NCBI GenBank assembly: GCA_037179515.1
Contig: JAXCGZ010002444.1
Location: forward strand, 25,001-56,900
Direction: 5' to 3'
DNA: 31,900 nucleotides
Source: Halocaridina rubra
Lineage: Eukaryota > Arthropoda > Malacostraca > Decapoda > Atyidae
Shown here: one piece after another, positions 1 to 11,178 of the stretch
How the letters are laid out: every line of letters starts with the position of its first letter
How positions within the stretch are numbered: the stretch's first letter is position 1
Notes under the pieces: generated by a model
Database searches by the model: none
What the model saw: only the letters and a program-made list of their open reading frames with translations
Told to the model about the DNA's origin: nothing
Translations under genes and position numbers: made by a program

Positions 1-316
1 CTTGCACTTGTACCCATTCTCATTACCTTACATTTTGAAGTACTGAATTTCATTAGCCACTTTTCTGACCACTCATGCAGATTATTTAGATCCTCCTGAA
101 GTTCTCTACCATTGTTCTCGTTTTTTTTTTGCTTTCTTCACAATCTTTGCATCATCTGCAAACATATTCATGAATGAATTTACAGACTCTGGTAGGTCAT
201 TTACATATACAAGGAACAAAAGTGGCCCTAAAACTGAACCCTGTGGAACTCCACTACTAACTCTTCTCCATTCAGACACTGAGTGTCTTACTCTAACCCT
301 CTGTTCCCTTCCTTCT
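1..316 (-). pseudogene. GT-LINE copy A, 5'-truncated RT fragment
   Basis: This is a fragment of the same CR1-group reverse transcriptase found at 415-2361, read on the minus strand. It aligns almost base for base with 1051-1362 and covers the conserved RT core around the catalytic FADD motif and the PQGS motif. It carries an expanded T run near 121-131 that breaks the frame. Its 3' end lies left of the window. Its 5' end stops abruptly at 316 and joins a short (GT)n tract, which is the tail of copy B. The few substitutions relative to copy B point to a young insertion. Confidence 0.85.
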
Positions 317-325
317 GTGTGTGTG
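316..325. repeat. (GT)5 junction tract
   Basis: A short GT run lies between the truncated 5' end of copy A and the 3' terminal repeats of copy B. It is the shortest of the four GT junctions in the window. Confidence 0.9.
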
Positions 326-2360
326 ATTACCTAATTGTGATTACCTAATTGTGTTTACGGGAAAGAGCCCAAAGCTCGTATCTTCCCGTCTCCTGATCGG
401 TTCCATTTTTAGACTTAGTGATACTTATCATACCTGTCCTTAAAACTATGGATTGAGGTAGCATTAACTACCTCCTCGCTTAGCGAATTCCAATTATCAA
501 CTACTCTTACACTGAAAAAGTATTTCCTTACATCCTGCAAACAAGTTTTCTTCCGAAGCTTCAAACTATGACCTCTAGTTCTAGAGCCAGCCATATCGAA
601 ATATCGATCCCTATCCACTCTATCATAACCATGAAGGAATTTAAAGACTGTCACCATATCCCCCCTTACTCTTCTAGCTTCGAGTGATGGCAAGTCTAAT
701 TCCCTCAGCCTCTCATCATAACCGAGATTGCGTATTTCTGGCACCAGTTTTGTGGCATGTCTTTGAACTTTTTCAAGCTTAGCTATGTGCTTTTTCAAGT
801 GCGGATTCCAAAAGGGGGCTGCATATTCGAGTTTTGGCCTCACATAGGTTACATAAATATTTCTGAACATTTCCTTGTCCATGTGCCTGAAGGCTACCCT
901 TACATTTGATAAGAATGCATATGCTGCCCTTACTACGCCATTTATATGTATTTCTGGAGACAAATCTGCCAATATGTTTACTCCTAGATCTCTCTCATTT
1001 TCTGTCTCCTGAAGTTGTACTCCAGCCACCGAGTAGTCAAGCTTGGGCCTTCTTGCACTTGTACCCATTCTCATTACCTTACATTTTGAGGTATTGAATT
1101 TCATTAGCCACTTTTCTGACCACTCATGCAGATTATTTAGATCCTCCTGAAGTTCTCTACCATTGTTCTCGTTTTTTACTTTCTTCACAATCTTTGCATC
1201 ATCTGCAAACATATTCATGAATGAATTTACAGACTCTGGTAGGTCATTTACATATACAAGGAACAAAAGTGGCCCTAAAACTGAACCCTGTGGAACTCCA
1301 CTACTAACTCTTCTCCATTCAGACACTGAGTGTCTTACTCTAACCCTCTGTTCCCTTCCTTCTAAGTAAGTTTTTATCCATTCCAAGACATTTCCACCTA
1401 TTCTAGCCATTGATTGCAGCTTCCTAATAAGTCTCCCATGTGGAACAGTGTCAAACGCTTTCTGGAAGTCTAGGAATATGCAATCTGCCCAGCCCTCTCT
1501 TTCCTGTAAGATTTGGCTTACCTCATCATAAAATTCTAATAAGTTTGTTACTGTTGATCTTCCTTCTCTGAAGCCATGTTGCCTCACTGACAAAAAGTTG
1601 AAGGATTCCAAGTGAAGAGAGATATGTTTCCATAGTAGTTTCTCCATAACTTTGCAAACTATGCTGGTCAAGGAAACTGGTCTATAGTTCAGAGCCGTAT
1701 CCCTCCTTCCCTTTTTGAAGATAGGTATCACATTTGCTTGTTTCCAGCATCTTGGAATCTCCCCCGACTCCAATGACTCCTTAAATATGATAGTTAGTGC
1801 CACTGATATTGTGTTTGCGCATTTTTTAAGCACATGAGGGGATATGTCATCAGGACCTGTAGCTTTATGAACATCTAAATCCATCAGCGCTTTGCATACC
1901 TCTGTGGCTGTAAGGTTGATGTTCTCTAATACCGGCCCTTGAGCTTCTATCACTGCAATCTGAGGGGGTGGGGTATTTTCTACTGTAAATACTGACTGAA
2001 ACTCCTTGTTCAATTCTTTGCAGATCTCTTCGTCCGTCTCAGTGATGCTTCCATCCGCTCTCTTTAGCCTTAAAACCTGTTCTTTTACCTTCAGTTTTCC
2101 TCTGATAAAGCTGTGGAAAAGCTTGGGATTTTCTTTCGCCTTCCTGGTGATGTCCCTCTCATAATCTTTCTCTGCCTCTCTCCTTTTACTTAGGTAGTCA
2201 TTTCTTGCTCTTTTGTAGGTTTGCCAGGCATTTATGTTTTTTCTCCTCCTATACCTTTTCCAGCATTTGTCTCTCCACTCCTTAGCTCTTTTACACCCAT
2301 TATCGAACCATTTCTCTCTGGCATGAATTACACCTACTTTGGTGACAGGTATGCAGCAAT

Positions 2361-2363
<3 letters not shown>
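326..2363 (-). mobile_element. GT-LINE copy B, CR1-group non-LTR retrotransposon
   Basis: A minus-strand LINE copy that starts in the linker between endonuclease and reverse transcriptase, so the endonuclease is missing. The 3' UTR is about 90 bases. It ends in two copies of the 14-base unit ACAATTAGGTAATC followed by (AC)n on the minus strand. The 5' end joins a 67-base GT tract that belongs to copy C. Compared with the copy at 30671-31900 I see only about two differences over some 1.2 kb, so it is recent. Short repeats at the 3' end instead of poly-A fit the CR1/L2 group. The exact clade needs a tree. Confidence 0.92.
415..2361 (-). CDS. Reverse transcriptase ORF2 of GT-LINE copy B (5' partial)
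   Basis: This ORF encodes the RNA-dependent DNA polymerase of a non-LTR retrotransposon, which copies element RNA into a nicked chromosomal target. The frame is open from the 5' truncation to a TAA stop at 415-417. No true start is visible, and the codon at 2011-2013 is TTG inside the ORF. The first about 116 codons are a basic linker rich in Arg, Lys and Trp, typical between endonuclease and RT. Counting residues from that TTG codon, RT motifs follow: the RPVSLTS region near 111, FLDFQKAFD at 180-188 (first catalytic Asp), GVPQGSVLGPLLF at 239-251, and MFADD at 268-272 (catalytic Asp pair). A C-terminal domain ends in an NWNSLSEEV-type motif common in CR1-group proteins. All catalytic residues are intact, but the missing endonuclease makes the copy non-autonomous. 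Confidence 0.92.

Positions 2364-2430
<67 letters not shown>
2364..2430. repeat. (GT)n microsatellite between copies B and C
   Basis: An uninterrupted 67-base GT tract directly joins the 5' truncation of copy B to the 3' terminal repeats of copy C. It reads as the tail of copy C expanded by slippage, into which copy B inserted. Confidence 0.95.
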
Positions 2431-2431
<1 letters not shown>

Positions 2432-3970
2432 TTACCTAATTACCTAATTGTGATTACCAAATTGTGTTTACTGGAAAGAACCCAAAGCTCGTATCTTCCC
2501 GTCTCCTGATCGGTTCTATTTTATACTTAGTGATACTTATCATACCTGTTCTTAAAACTATTGCTTGAGATAGCATTAACTAGCTCCTCGCTTAACAAAT
2601 TCCAATTATCAACTACTCTCACACTGAAAAAATATTTCCTTACATCCTGCATAGAAGTTTTCTTATGAAGCTTCAAACTATGAACTCTAGTTCTAGAACC
2701 TGCCATATCAAAATATCGATCCCTATCCACCCTATTATAACCATGAAGGAATTTAAAGACTGTCACCATATCCACCCTCAATCTTCTAGCTTCGAGTGAT
2801 GGTAAGTCTAATTCCCTCAGCCTCTCATCATAACTGAGATTACGTATTTCTGGCACCAGTTTCGTGGTATGTCTTTGAACTTTTTCAAGCTTAGCTATGA
2901 ACTCTTTCAAGTGCGGATTCCAAAAGGGGGCTGCATATTCGAGATTTGGCCTCACATAGGTTACATATATATTTCTGAACATTTCCTTGTCCATGTGCCT
3001 GAAGGCTACCCTTACATATGATAAGAATGCATATGCTGTCCTTACTATGCCATTTATATGTATTTCTGGAGACAAATCAGCTAGTATGTTTACTCCAAAA
3101 TCTCTCTAACTTTTTGTCTCTTGAAGTTGTACTCCAGCCACCGAGTAGTCAAGCTTGGGCCTTCTTGCACTTGTACCCATTCTCATTACCTTACATTTTG
3201 AAGTATAGAATTTCATTAGCCACTTTTCTGACCACTCGTGCAGACTATTTAGATCTTCCTGAAGTTCTCTACCATTGTTCTCGTTTCCTACTTTCTTCAC
3301 AATCTTTGCATCATCTGCAAACATATTCATGAATGAATTTATAGACTCTGGTAGGTCATTTACATATACAAGGAACAAAAGTGGCCCTAAAACTGAACCC
3401 TGTGGAACTCCACTACTAACTCTTCTCCATGCAGACACTGAGTGTCTTACTCTAACCCTCTGTTCCCTCCCTTCTAGGTAGGTTTTTATCCATTCCAAGA
3501 CATTTCCACCTATTCTAGCCATTGATTGCAGCTTCCTAATAAGTCTCCCATGTGGAGCAGTGTCAAACGCTTTCTGGAAGTCTAGGAATATGCAATCTGC
3601 CCAGCCCTCTCTCTCCTGTAAGTTTCGGCTTACCTCATCATAAGATGCTAATAAGTTTGTTACTGTTGATCTACCTTCTCTGAAGCCATGTTGCCTCACT
3701 GACAAAAAGTTGAAGGATTCCAAGTGAAGAGAGATATGTTTCCTTAGTAGTTTCTCCATAACTTTGCAAACTATGCTGGTCAAGGAAACTGGTCTATAGT
3801 TCAGAGCCGTATCCCTCCTTCCCTTTTTGAAGATAGGTATCACGTTTGCTTGTTTCCAGCATCTTGGAATCTCCCCTGACTCCAGTGACTTTTTGAATAT
3901 GATACTTAGTGCCACTGATATTGAGTTTGCGCATTTTTTAAGTACATGAGGGGATATGTCATCAGGACCT
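2431..3970 (-). mobile_element. GT-LINE copy C, 5'-truncated
   Basis: A minus-strand copy with the same 3' UTR and an extra, partly degenerate terminal repeat unit. It is 5'-truncated within the RT region, at a point matching about 1857 of copy B. Scattered substitutions relative to B make it older than B. The breakpoint sequence, read on the minus strand, is ACAGGTCCTG and shares ACA with the adjoining (CA)n. Confidence 0.92.
2527..3970 (-). pseudogene. Reverse transcriptase of copy C, one in-frame stop
   Basis: The RT frame runs from the truncation at 3970 to the stop at 2527. It is interrupted only by an in-frame TAG at 3106-3108, where copy B reads ETENERDLG. The two open parts, 2527-3075 and 3106-3915, are in the same frame, so this is a point nonsense change and not a frameshift. 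FLDFQKAFD, PQGSVLGPLLF and MFADD are all retained upstream of the stop. The N-terminal part and the endonuclease are missing. It is a recently dead copy. Confidence 0.88.
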
Positions 3971-3984
3971 GTGTGTGTGTGTGT
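3971..3984. repeat. (GT)7 junction tract between copies C and D
   Basis: Seven GT units lie between the 5' breakpoint of copy C and the terminal repeats of copy D. The GGACCT sequence of copy C runs straight into the tract. Confidence 0.9.
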
Positions 3985-4366
3985 AATTACCTAATTGTAA
4001 TTACCTAATTGTGTGTACGGGAAAGAGCCCAAAGCTCGCATCTTTCCGTCTCCTGGTCAGGTTCCATTTTCTACTTAGAGATGCTTATCATACCTGTCCT
4101 TAAAACTATTGATTGAGATAGCATTAACTACCTCCTCGCTTAACGAATTCCAATTATCAACTACTCTTACACTGAAAAAGTATTTCATTTACATCCTGCA
4201 AAGAAGTTTTCTTACGAAGCTTCAAACTATGACCTCTAGTTCTACAGCCTGCCATATCAAAATATCGATCCCTATCCACTCTGTCATAACCATGAATGAA
4301 TTTAAAGACTGTCACCATATCCTCCCTCAATCTTCTAGCTTCGACTGATGGTAACTCTAATTCCCA
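3985..4366 (-). mobile_element. GT-LINE copy D, short 3' fragment
   Basis: A minus-strand 3' end of the GT-LINE: two terminal repeat units, the 3' UTR and roughly the last 90 codons of the RT ORF. One extra base in the tract near 4185 breaks the reading frame. The 5' breakpoint at about 4366 joins GTGTGT and then a long AT tract, the root of the chain. Confidence 0.9.
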
Positions 4367-5048
<682 letters not shown>

Positions 5049-6705
5049 TGTGATTGCCTAGTTGTAATGACCTAATTGTGTTTAAGGGAAAAAGACCCTT
5101 GCTCGTAGCTCCCTGTCTCCTGGTCAGTTCCATTTTTGTACTTAGTGATAATTATAATACTTGTCCTTAAAGCTATGGATTGAGTTAACACTAACTACCT
5201 CCTTGCTTAGCGAATTCTAATCATCAACTACTCTTACACTAAAAAAGAACTTCCTTTCATCATGCAAAGAAGTTTTCTTACGAAGCTTCAAACTATCATC
5301 TCTAGTTCTAGAGCCAACCATATCAAAATATTGATCCCTATCCACTCTATCATAACAACCATGAAGGAATTAAAAAACCGTCACCATATCACCCTCAATC
5401 TTCTAGCTTAGAGTGATGGTAAGTCTAATGCCCTCAATGTCTCCTCATAACTGAGATTGCGTATTTCTGGTACCAGTTTCGTAGCATGTCTTTGATTTTC
5501 TTTTTCAGTTTAATTATGTGTTTTTTCAAGTGTGGATTCCAAAAGGGGACTGTATATTCAAGCTTTGGCCGTATACAGGTTACATAAATATTTCTGAACA
5601 TTTCCTTATCCATGTGCCTGAAGTATACCTTTACATTTGCTAAGAAAGCATATGCTGCCCTTCCTATGTCATTTATATGCATTTCTGGAGACAAACCTGC
5701 CAGTATGTTTACTCCTAGATCTCTCTCATTCTTTTTCTCTTGAATTTCTGCTCCTGCTATTGAGTATTCAAGCTTGGGCCTTATCGCACTTGTACCCATT
5801 CTCATTACATTACATTTAGAAGTATTGAATTTCATTAGCTACCTTTCTGACTGCTCATGCAGGCTATTTAGGTTTTCATGAAGTTTTCTACCATTTTTTC
5901 TTATCTTTCTTGCTTCACAATGTTTGCATCATCTATAAACATATTCATGAATGAATTTACAGTCTCTGGTAGGTCATCTACATATACAATGAGCAAAAGT
6001 GGCCCTAAAACTGAACCCTGTGGAACTCCACTACTAACCCTTCTCCATTCAGGCACTGAGTACTTGCAGCTTCTTAATAAGTTTCCCGTGTGGGACAGTA
6101 TCAAAGGAATTATGGAAGTCTAGGAATATGCAACCTGTCCAGCCCTCTCTATCTTATAAGATTCGGCTTACCTCATCATAAGTGAAGTAGTAGTTTCTCC
6201 ATAACTTTGTAAACTTTACTGGTCAAGGAAACTGGTCTATTGTTTAAAGCTGTATCCCTCCTTTCATTTTTGAAGATAGGAACCACGTTCGCATGTTTCC
6301 AGCATCTTGAAATCTCAGATTCCAGCGAATTTTCAAACATGATACACAGTGCCACTGATATTGCTTTAGCGCATTTCTTAAGTACATAAAGGGATATATC
6401 ATCAGGAACTGTAGCTTTATAGGCATCTATCTCTATTAGTGGCTGCAAAGATGATGTTCTCTTATACCAGCCAATGAGCTCCTATCTCTGAAATCTGAGG
6501 GGATGAGGTATTTTCCTGCTGTAAATACTTACTGAAACTCCTTGCTCAATTCTTTGCAGATATCTTCATCTGTCTCAGTGATGCTTCCATCCTTTCCCTT
6601 AGCTTTAAAGCCTGGTCTTTGACCTTCAGTTTTCCTCTGATAGAGCTGTGGAAAAGTTTAGGATTACCTTGAGCCTTCCTGTGATATCTCTTTCATAAGA
6701 TATCA
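5049..6705 (-). pseudogene. GT-LINE copy E, old degenerate RT
   Basis: An older minus-strand copy of the same family, with the 3' terminal repeats at 5049-5085 in decayed form and no GT tract. RT pieces are readable in several frames: the C-terminal domain (5434-5835), the PQGSVLGPLL core with a FIDD-like form of the FADD motif (5901-6104), and the N-terminal RT (6176-6448). Two internal deletions of roughly 75-80 bases are visible, near 6060 (between the ACTGAG and GCAGCTTC landmarks) and near 6180. It fades out at about 6705, in the linker region. It is clearly inactive and shows that the family was present here long before the young chain formed. Confidence 0.88.
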
Positions 6706-7270
6706 TGCAACGCAAAGAACGTTCTGGAGATTGTTTGCCAGTAACTTATTTTGCCCATAATATTCCTCGTTTTTTTATTTGCTTCCACTTGTTGCACCTA
6801 AAATACAGTCTCTTTCTTGCATCTTTGCCATAATTCCCTGCCAGGGACCACCACTACAGTAGCCCTCAAATATTATATAACCAGCTATTGCTCTGAAAAT
6901 ACATCTTACAGGGGGCTGAATGATGACATCACCAAGAGGGACGCTTGGTCATTCTAATTGTCGGACAAACATTCCAGAGGCAAATTCTCGCCTCAGCAGT
7001 CCCGCCTACTTCAAACCATTTATACGTGGCATCTTCACAGGAATTCCTCTGGCACAAGCAAGGTGAGAGATAGTGTATGGTAAAGCTCGTTGGTCAAGCA
7101 AATTGGTAATTCGAGAAACTGGTTAAATTCTTTACTGGTCAAATTTTTACTGGTCAAATCCTATGATATGAAATTTCTTTCACTGAGGGGCCAAAGTAAA
7201 ACTCGTCCTCAGAAGATTGCTCATTACCACGTAAAAATCTATCCTTTCTCCTAATGAGTTCTAATTTCAT
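6706..7270. other. Spacer without recognised features
   Basis: Mixed-composition DNA between the old LINE and the tandem repeat region. There is a short local duplication of a TTTACTGGTCAAAT motif near 7130-7160. No coding frame or transposon end is recognised. Confidence 0.55.
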
Positions 7271-7284
7271 TTCACCCCTTTCTA

Positions 7285-7930
7285 TCATTGTAAATAAAGT
7301 GTATTAAATCAATACTCGTAAAAAAAAATTTGTTTGCTATAAAATGCATATATTAATAATTTAACTAAAGTGTTTTATGCTAAAAACTGCAAATAATTAA
7401 TATGTAATTTTGCCATGTTGGCATTGCAAATGTTTCTTGTTAACCACAATTTTTTCTTATGAGTGTGACACCGGGACAGGCTAAAACTGCCCTCATCAAT
7501 AAAGGTCCAGGCACGAGAAAATATCAAGACGAAGGAAAAGAAAAGGTTAAGGACAAGGCAGAGATGAAGTAATGTCACATAAAAGAACACATTCTGTATT
7601 CATCTTGCTGATTCTTCATTTATTGGGAATAAAGTGTTTTGAGCTATAATTTACAAATACTTCAAAAGGTTGTTTTGCCCTTTTTGATTTGTAAAAATTT
7701 TTTTGCTAACCAAAACTGAATGAATGCATATTTATTTCGTAGATTCTTCCTGTATCGTAAATAAAGTGTTTTACCATATAAATTGCAAATAATTAATAAG
7801 TAATTTTGCTCAATTGGCATTGCAAACATTTATGATTACCCACAATTTAAGGAATACATAAGCATATTCTTCATTTCTTGTGAATAAATTGTTTTATGCT
7901 AATACCAGCAAATAATTAATGATTTTGTAT
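7285..7930. repeat. Degenerate ~125-130 bp tandem repeat
   Basis: The landmark AATAAAGTGTTTTATGCTA followed by TGCAAATAATTAAT recurs at about 7293, 7364, 7629, 7759 and 7881. The last three spacings are 265, 130 and 121 bases, and the 265 spacing contains a LINE insertion of about 135 bases. Units also share a TTTTGCC...TTGGCATTGCAAA block and CCACAATTT. The copies are strongly diverged, so the array is old. Confidence 0.65.
7453..7592 (-). mobile_element. 3' end of poly-A LINE family (copy inside the tandem repeat)
   Basis: On the minus strand this matches the 3' UTRs at 24899-25145 and 29640-29760. Shared blocks are CATCTCTGCCTTGTCCTTAA, CTTCGTCTTGAT and GATGAGGGCA...CCTGT, followed by a short A-rich tail. 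It splits a unit of the surrounding tandem repeat, so it inserted after the array formed. Confidence 0.75.
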
Positions 7931-8410
7931 GCTCATGCAGTAGTGTAACTAATTCCGGTTAGCTGTGACAAACCTATATATTTTCATCAAGTACAGTAAT
8001 ATTGGAAACTCATTATTTGTGTGCTGGTGCCTCCAGTTTTCCCATTATTAACGGTGTGTTGTTTCTGTTTCTGCAATTGTAGTACCGTCTATTCTACTCT
8101 GCCTGTGTGATAGAGGTGATCATCTAGTTGAGGCCAAAGCCTTGGCATCTGTCGTAGTGCCAGGAATCGAAATCGTGCTCACTACCTCCGGGATTCGAGG
8201 AAGCATTCCATAAATTTAAATTTTATATTTGTTCCAGCTTCCAAAATTAAAAGAAAGTTGAATTCTGAGTTTCATTTAACCGAGTAGTGGAAGTACGGGT
8301 GGGGTGTGCAAGTATAGTAATATCTATCCTGTCTGTTTGTGAGCTCTTAACCGAGTTCAGTACTTTGAGTCTTTTTAGTAAAACAGCAACTTAACAACAA
8401 CCTCCCCACA
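7931..8410 (+). repeat. Probable 5' LTR region of Gypsy-type element 1
   Basis: The sequence just upstream of a clear primer-binding site must contain the 5' LTR. It plausibly ends in CA at 8409-8410. The left boundary cannot be fixed because no matching 3' LTR is present in the window. Confidence 0.45.
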
Positions 8411-8417
8411 ATAAAAT

Positions 8418-8435
8418 TGGTGCCCGAACAGGGAC
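8418..8435 (+). promoter_or_regulatory. Primer-binding site, tRNA-Lys type
   Basis: TGGTGCCCGAACAGGGAC is complementary to the 3' end of a tRNA-Lys-type primer, with one mismatch to the well-known TGGCGCCCGAACAGGGAC form. It lies eight bases after a possible LTR end and marks minus-strand DNA initiation for the element whose gag lies downstream. Confidence 0.85.
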
Positions 8436-9352
8436 CCAAACAGACAGACTGATTTTTATTTTTTTTTATTTTGCTTTTTAACATTGCACATGAAACCCGT
8501 TTACCATTGGCTCGGATTATTGAAGTGAATAAATCTTAAGTTTTAAAATTAATTACGGTAACTAAAATTTAACTTGTTTATTATGTGGTAAACAAACTTT
8601 CAGGAAATCTATATGAAATTATATGATAACAGAATCGAGATATTTTGTATGACAAAAACACGTGTTATTTAAGATTTAATTTCTTTGCGTAAGATTGAGT
8701 TTTAAAGCATTAGTGTTTTATATATCCATTATTGGGTAATATTTGTTAGGTATTGTTTATATTTCTTTGGGTGTTAAGGAATCGGGAGTAAGCATGTTAA
8801 GTACATTGCTTATAATTGAGTTTTATATTCAAGCATTGACAGTTCATAGATTGGGAAGAAAAACTGGCATTATTTGTTGAGCCTAGGCTAAGCCCTTCAT
8901 GTGTCTGAGTTGTCACTCAAAAATAAATATTCTCATTATTAGTAGATGCATGTGAAATTTGGCTGCCTTGTAAGCCAATAGCTTAACTTTGGTGTATTTT
9001 GCATTGTGTTGCCATTTTGGCAACACTCCAGAATTTTACTTACGACATTATCTTGTTGATACTGCCGTATACACGCTCATACACAGGCACGACCGCTATT
9101 CTTTACTTGTCTGTATTCTCTTGCACTGGGTGCATGTATGTAAAATTCGTTGTTGCTCATTCCTTTATTTGCACCATAATTTCTAAGCAGGCACAATTGC
9201 CATCCTGTATTACCAGTGTTGCATGCACTGTTTTGCAACATTTTGCTACTGATGCACTTGATTGTATTTTGAGTCACTTTCATAAATTTTTTTTTACTAT
9301 TGTAGAATTTTGTTTTTTGTGGTTGAATTGTTTTGGCACTTTATTGTTGACC
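8436..9352 (+). other. Untranslated leader of LTR element 1
   Basis: About 900 bases of AT-rich DNA between the primer-binding site and the gag ATG. The long open frame at 8999-9541 is mostly leader; only its last 62 codons are gag-like. Confidence 0.6.
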
Positions 9353-10252
9353 ATGGAGAAGAGGCAGTCACAGGAAACCATCGAAACATTCGATGGGGAC
9401 AGCTACCTTGACAAAATGTTTGTTCTGGGTGAGCAATACTGCATGTCCGAAGAGAAGTTTCTTGAGTGGGCTCTTGGAAAGTTGGTTGCACACCGAGCTG
9501 AGGTAGAATGGAAAGCACATGAGCAGGAGCAGGCCCAATGAGAACATGAGCTTGCGCTTGCTCAGATTAAAGCTGGAATCCCTGAAAGTGGTGCTTCAAT
9601 CGGAAATGGGGACCAACCTCGTAAGAGGCCCCCCCAATACGGAAAAACGAGGACGACGGCAAGTAACCGCTTGATACTTGCATCCGCTCTTTCGAAAGTC
9701 TTGCCACCGCTAATGATGGCACAGATGCTGAGAAGACTCATTGGCTGCTAACCTCCATGCCACCCCATTTGCTCATCCTGGTCAGTGAATTCGACCGCGG
9801 GCAACTGAGGAAGTACGAGAAAGTTAAACGCACACTCCTCACCTCACAGAACTTTTCGTCAGCTGAGTATTGTGCTAGATTTGTCTCCACTTTCCCATTG
9901 AAGGAGGAGAACTGTAGTGCCATTGGCAAGCACAAGGCCCGCCTCTTTGATGATTGGTTGTGAGTTGCAAAGTGTGAAGTGGCATCCTTTCTTGATGTTT
10001 GATTCAATTGCCAATGACCTTCCTACGGACGTTCTTGCATATGTAAGGACCCAGCTTAAGAATGAGCTTAACTTCGAGAAAAGTTTAGATGCTGTGGATG
10101 AGTACCTCCAGCACAGCCAGCATGGAGTACATCTCTGTGACCTTATGAGGGCAAGAAGGGCCGATCCTATGGCTCGTCCTCAGAGTGCCATCTCCCCACA
10201 GCAGGCCATGATACTCACCGGAAAGGAGATCGCAGGAAAGGGAAGCTCCTAA
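9353..10252 (+). pseudogene. Broken gag of Gypsy-type element 1 (SCAN-like)
   Basis: Gag is the structural capsid polyprotein of an LTR retrotransposon. The likely ATG is at 9353 and begins MEKRQSQETIETF. An in-frame TGA at 9539-9541 falls in a Glu/Gln-rich coiled stretch and looks like CGA to TGA decay. Two frameshifts follow, near 9660 and again near 9960-10000. The middle part, 9757-9963, contains YEKVKRTLLTSQNFSSAEYC followed by a WL-type end, resembling the SCAN-related Gag helices of Gmr1-like Gypsy elements. The 3' part (LPTDVLAYVRTQLKNE, then a DAVDEYLQ segment) completes that fold. No zinc knuckle, protease or pol follows. It is inactive. The clade assignment is an inference. Confidence 0.7.
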
Positions 10253-10363
10253 GAAACTAGACTTGTAACCATGCATGATATTATGATAGTATAGATATTA
10301 GGACAAGATATATTTTGCATATACCCATACATGTACTCAAACATCTATTAAGGGGAAAGGAAG
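10249..10363 (+). mobile_element. 3' internal remnant and polypurine tract of LTR element 3
   Basis: The sequence starting GAAACTAGACTTGTAA resembles the end of pol at 14868-14889 (GAAATATTAGACTTATAA). It ends in the purine run AGGGGAAAGGAAG immediately before an LTR start. It is therefore the 3' end of a different LTR element joined directly to the gag of element 1. Confidence 0.6.
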
Positions 10364-10797
10364 TGTTGTGTCTAAGATAGCCCTTTAACTAGTGTCAAGC
10401 TCTCTATTGTACACTCAGGAAGTGTTTTCTATTATTTAGGTTTGACACACACAAATAATGTGTTTTGATCCTTCTAACAAGAGTTTTGATAATGTGTTTC
10501 AATCATACAAGGGTTTCGAACCTTCTTACAAGAGATTTGATCTTATCCAGTATTATTGATTGTTCTCGTGTCATTTATTTACATTGTTTAGTTTTTAATT
10601 ATACTCTTCTACAAATGGCATAACGAAATAAAAGCAGCAACATTATAGCTGCGTATACATATCCTCCCACTTCATCTCTATAACAGTAACAATGAGAATG
10701 GGATATGTATTATAATGACAACACAGCATACACAATTATAGAGCTTCATAGCACTCTACAACCATCTACTTATCTTGAACAGGTAAGAAACATAACA
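10364..10797 (+). repeat. 3' LTR, 434 bp, of LTR element 3
   Basis: It starts TGTTGTGTC directly after a polypurine tract and ends CATAACA. Length and layout match the 425-428 bp LTRs at 11593 and 15007: an ATGGGATATGT block, a TTATC...CAGGTAAGAAAC block near the end, and AATAAA within. The sequences are clearly diverged, so this is a related family and not the same insertion. Confidence 0.7.
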
Positions 10798-10799
10798 TA

Positions 10800-11178
10800 T
10801 ATGACTTTCCTCATAAACTTTTAGCCTATTCTGGTTCCTTGGTGGGTTATATACAAAAGTTTTTATAATCCTCTCTGACCCAGTATTTATGTGAGCAATA
10901 AGAAATTCCTTGAAGTCACTTTATATAGCAAATTTTATTTCTTTAACCCGAATCCTTTCACTTATGAGCCATGCTATCCATCCTCCAGTCCTCTCAGATT
11001 TTTCAACTCTTAACATTCTGAAGCCCATAGGAAAAACTGTGACACTGTTTATGTCCTCACTCAACTTAATATCTGTAACTGCTACTATATCTGCCTTACT
11101 GTTGTGAATCCTATCTTTTTATTCTACTGCCTTATCAGTTAATTCATCAGCATGAGTGTATAACAATCTTAATGAGGC
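10800..11178 (-). pseudogene. LINE endonuclease fragment, inverted
   Basis: On the minus strand this reads as the N-terminal part of an apurinic-like endonuclease of a CR1-group LINE: LYTHADELTDKAVE, then KADIVAVTDIKLSED, FPMGFRMLRVEKSERTGG, FKEFLIAHINTGSE and NPPRNQNRLKVYEES. In these proteins the endonuclease nicks the target DNA. Two in-frame stops, a changed catalytic region (Asp where a Glu is usual in the ITE motif) and truncation by the LTR at 10797 show it is dead. It probably belongs to the old GT-LINE copy that begins at 11180 in the opposite orientation. Confidence 0.75.

Noticed and set aside
326..354. TTAGG inside the GT-LINE terminal repeat as a telomere-targeting signal
   Set aside because: The repeat unit is 14 bases, TTAGG is embedded in other sequence, and no telomeric array adjoins any copy.
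906..1369. Plus-strand open frames opposite the RT (also near 3018, 3275, 5637, 5878, 30446, 31251 and 31508)
   Set aside because: They are antisense shadows of the conserved minus-strand RT, recurring only because the LINE copies recur.
2011..2013. Apparent start codon of the RT at 2013
   Set aside because: The codon is TTG and the frame stays open with linker-like sequence up to 2361, so translation does not begin here.
8999..9352. Open frame upstream of gag
   Set aside because: It lies in the LTR element leader, has no recognisable domain, and gag similarity starts only at the ATG at 9353.
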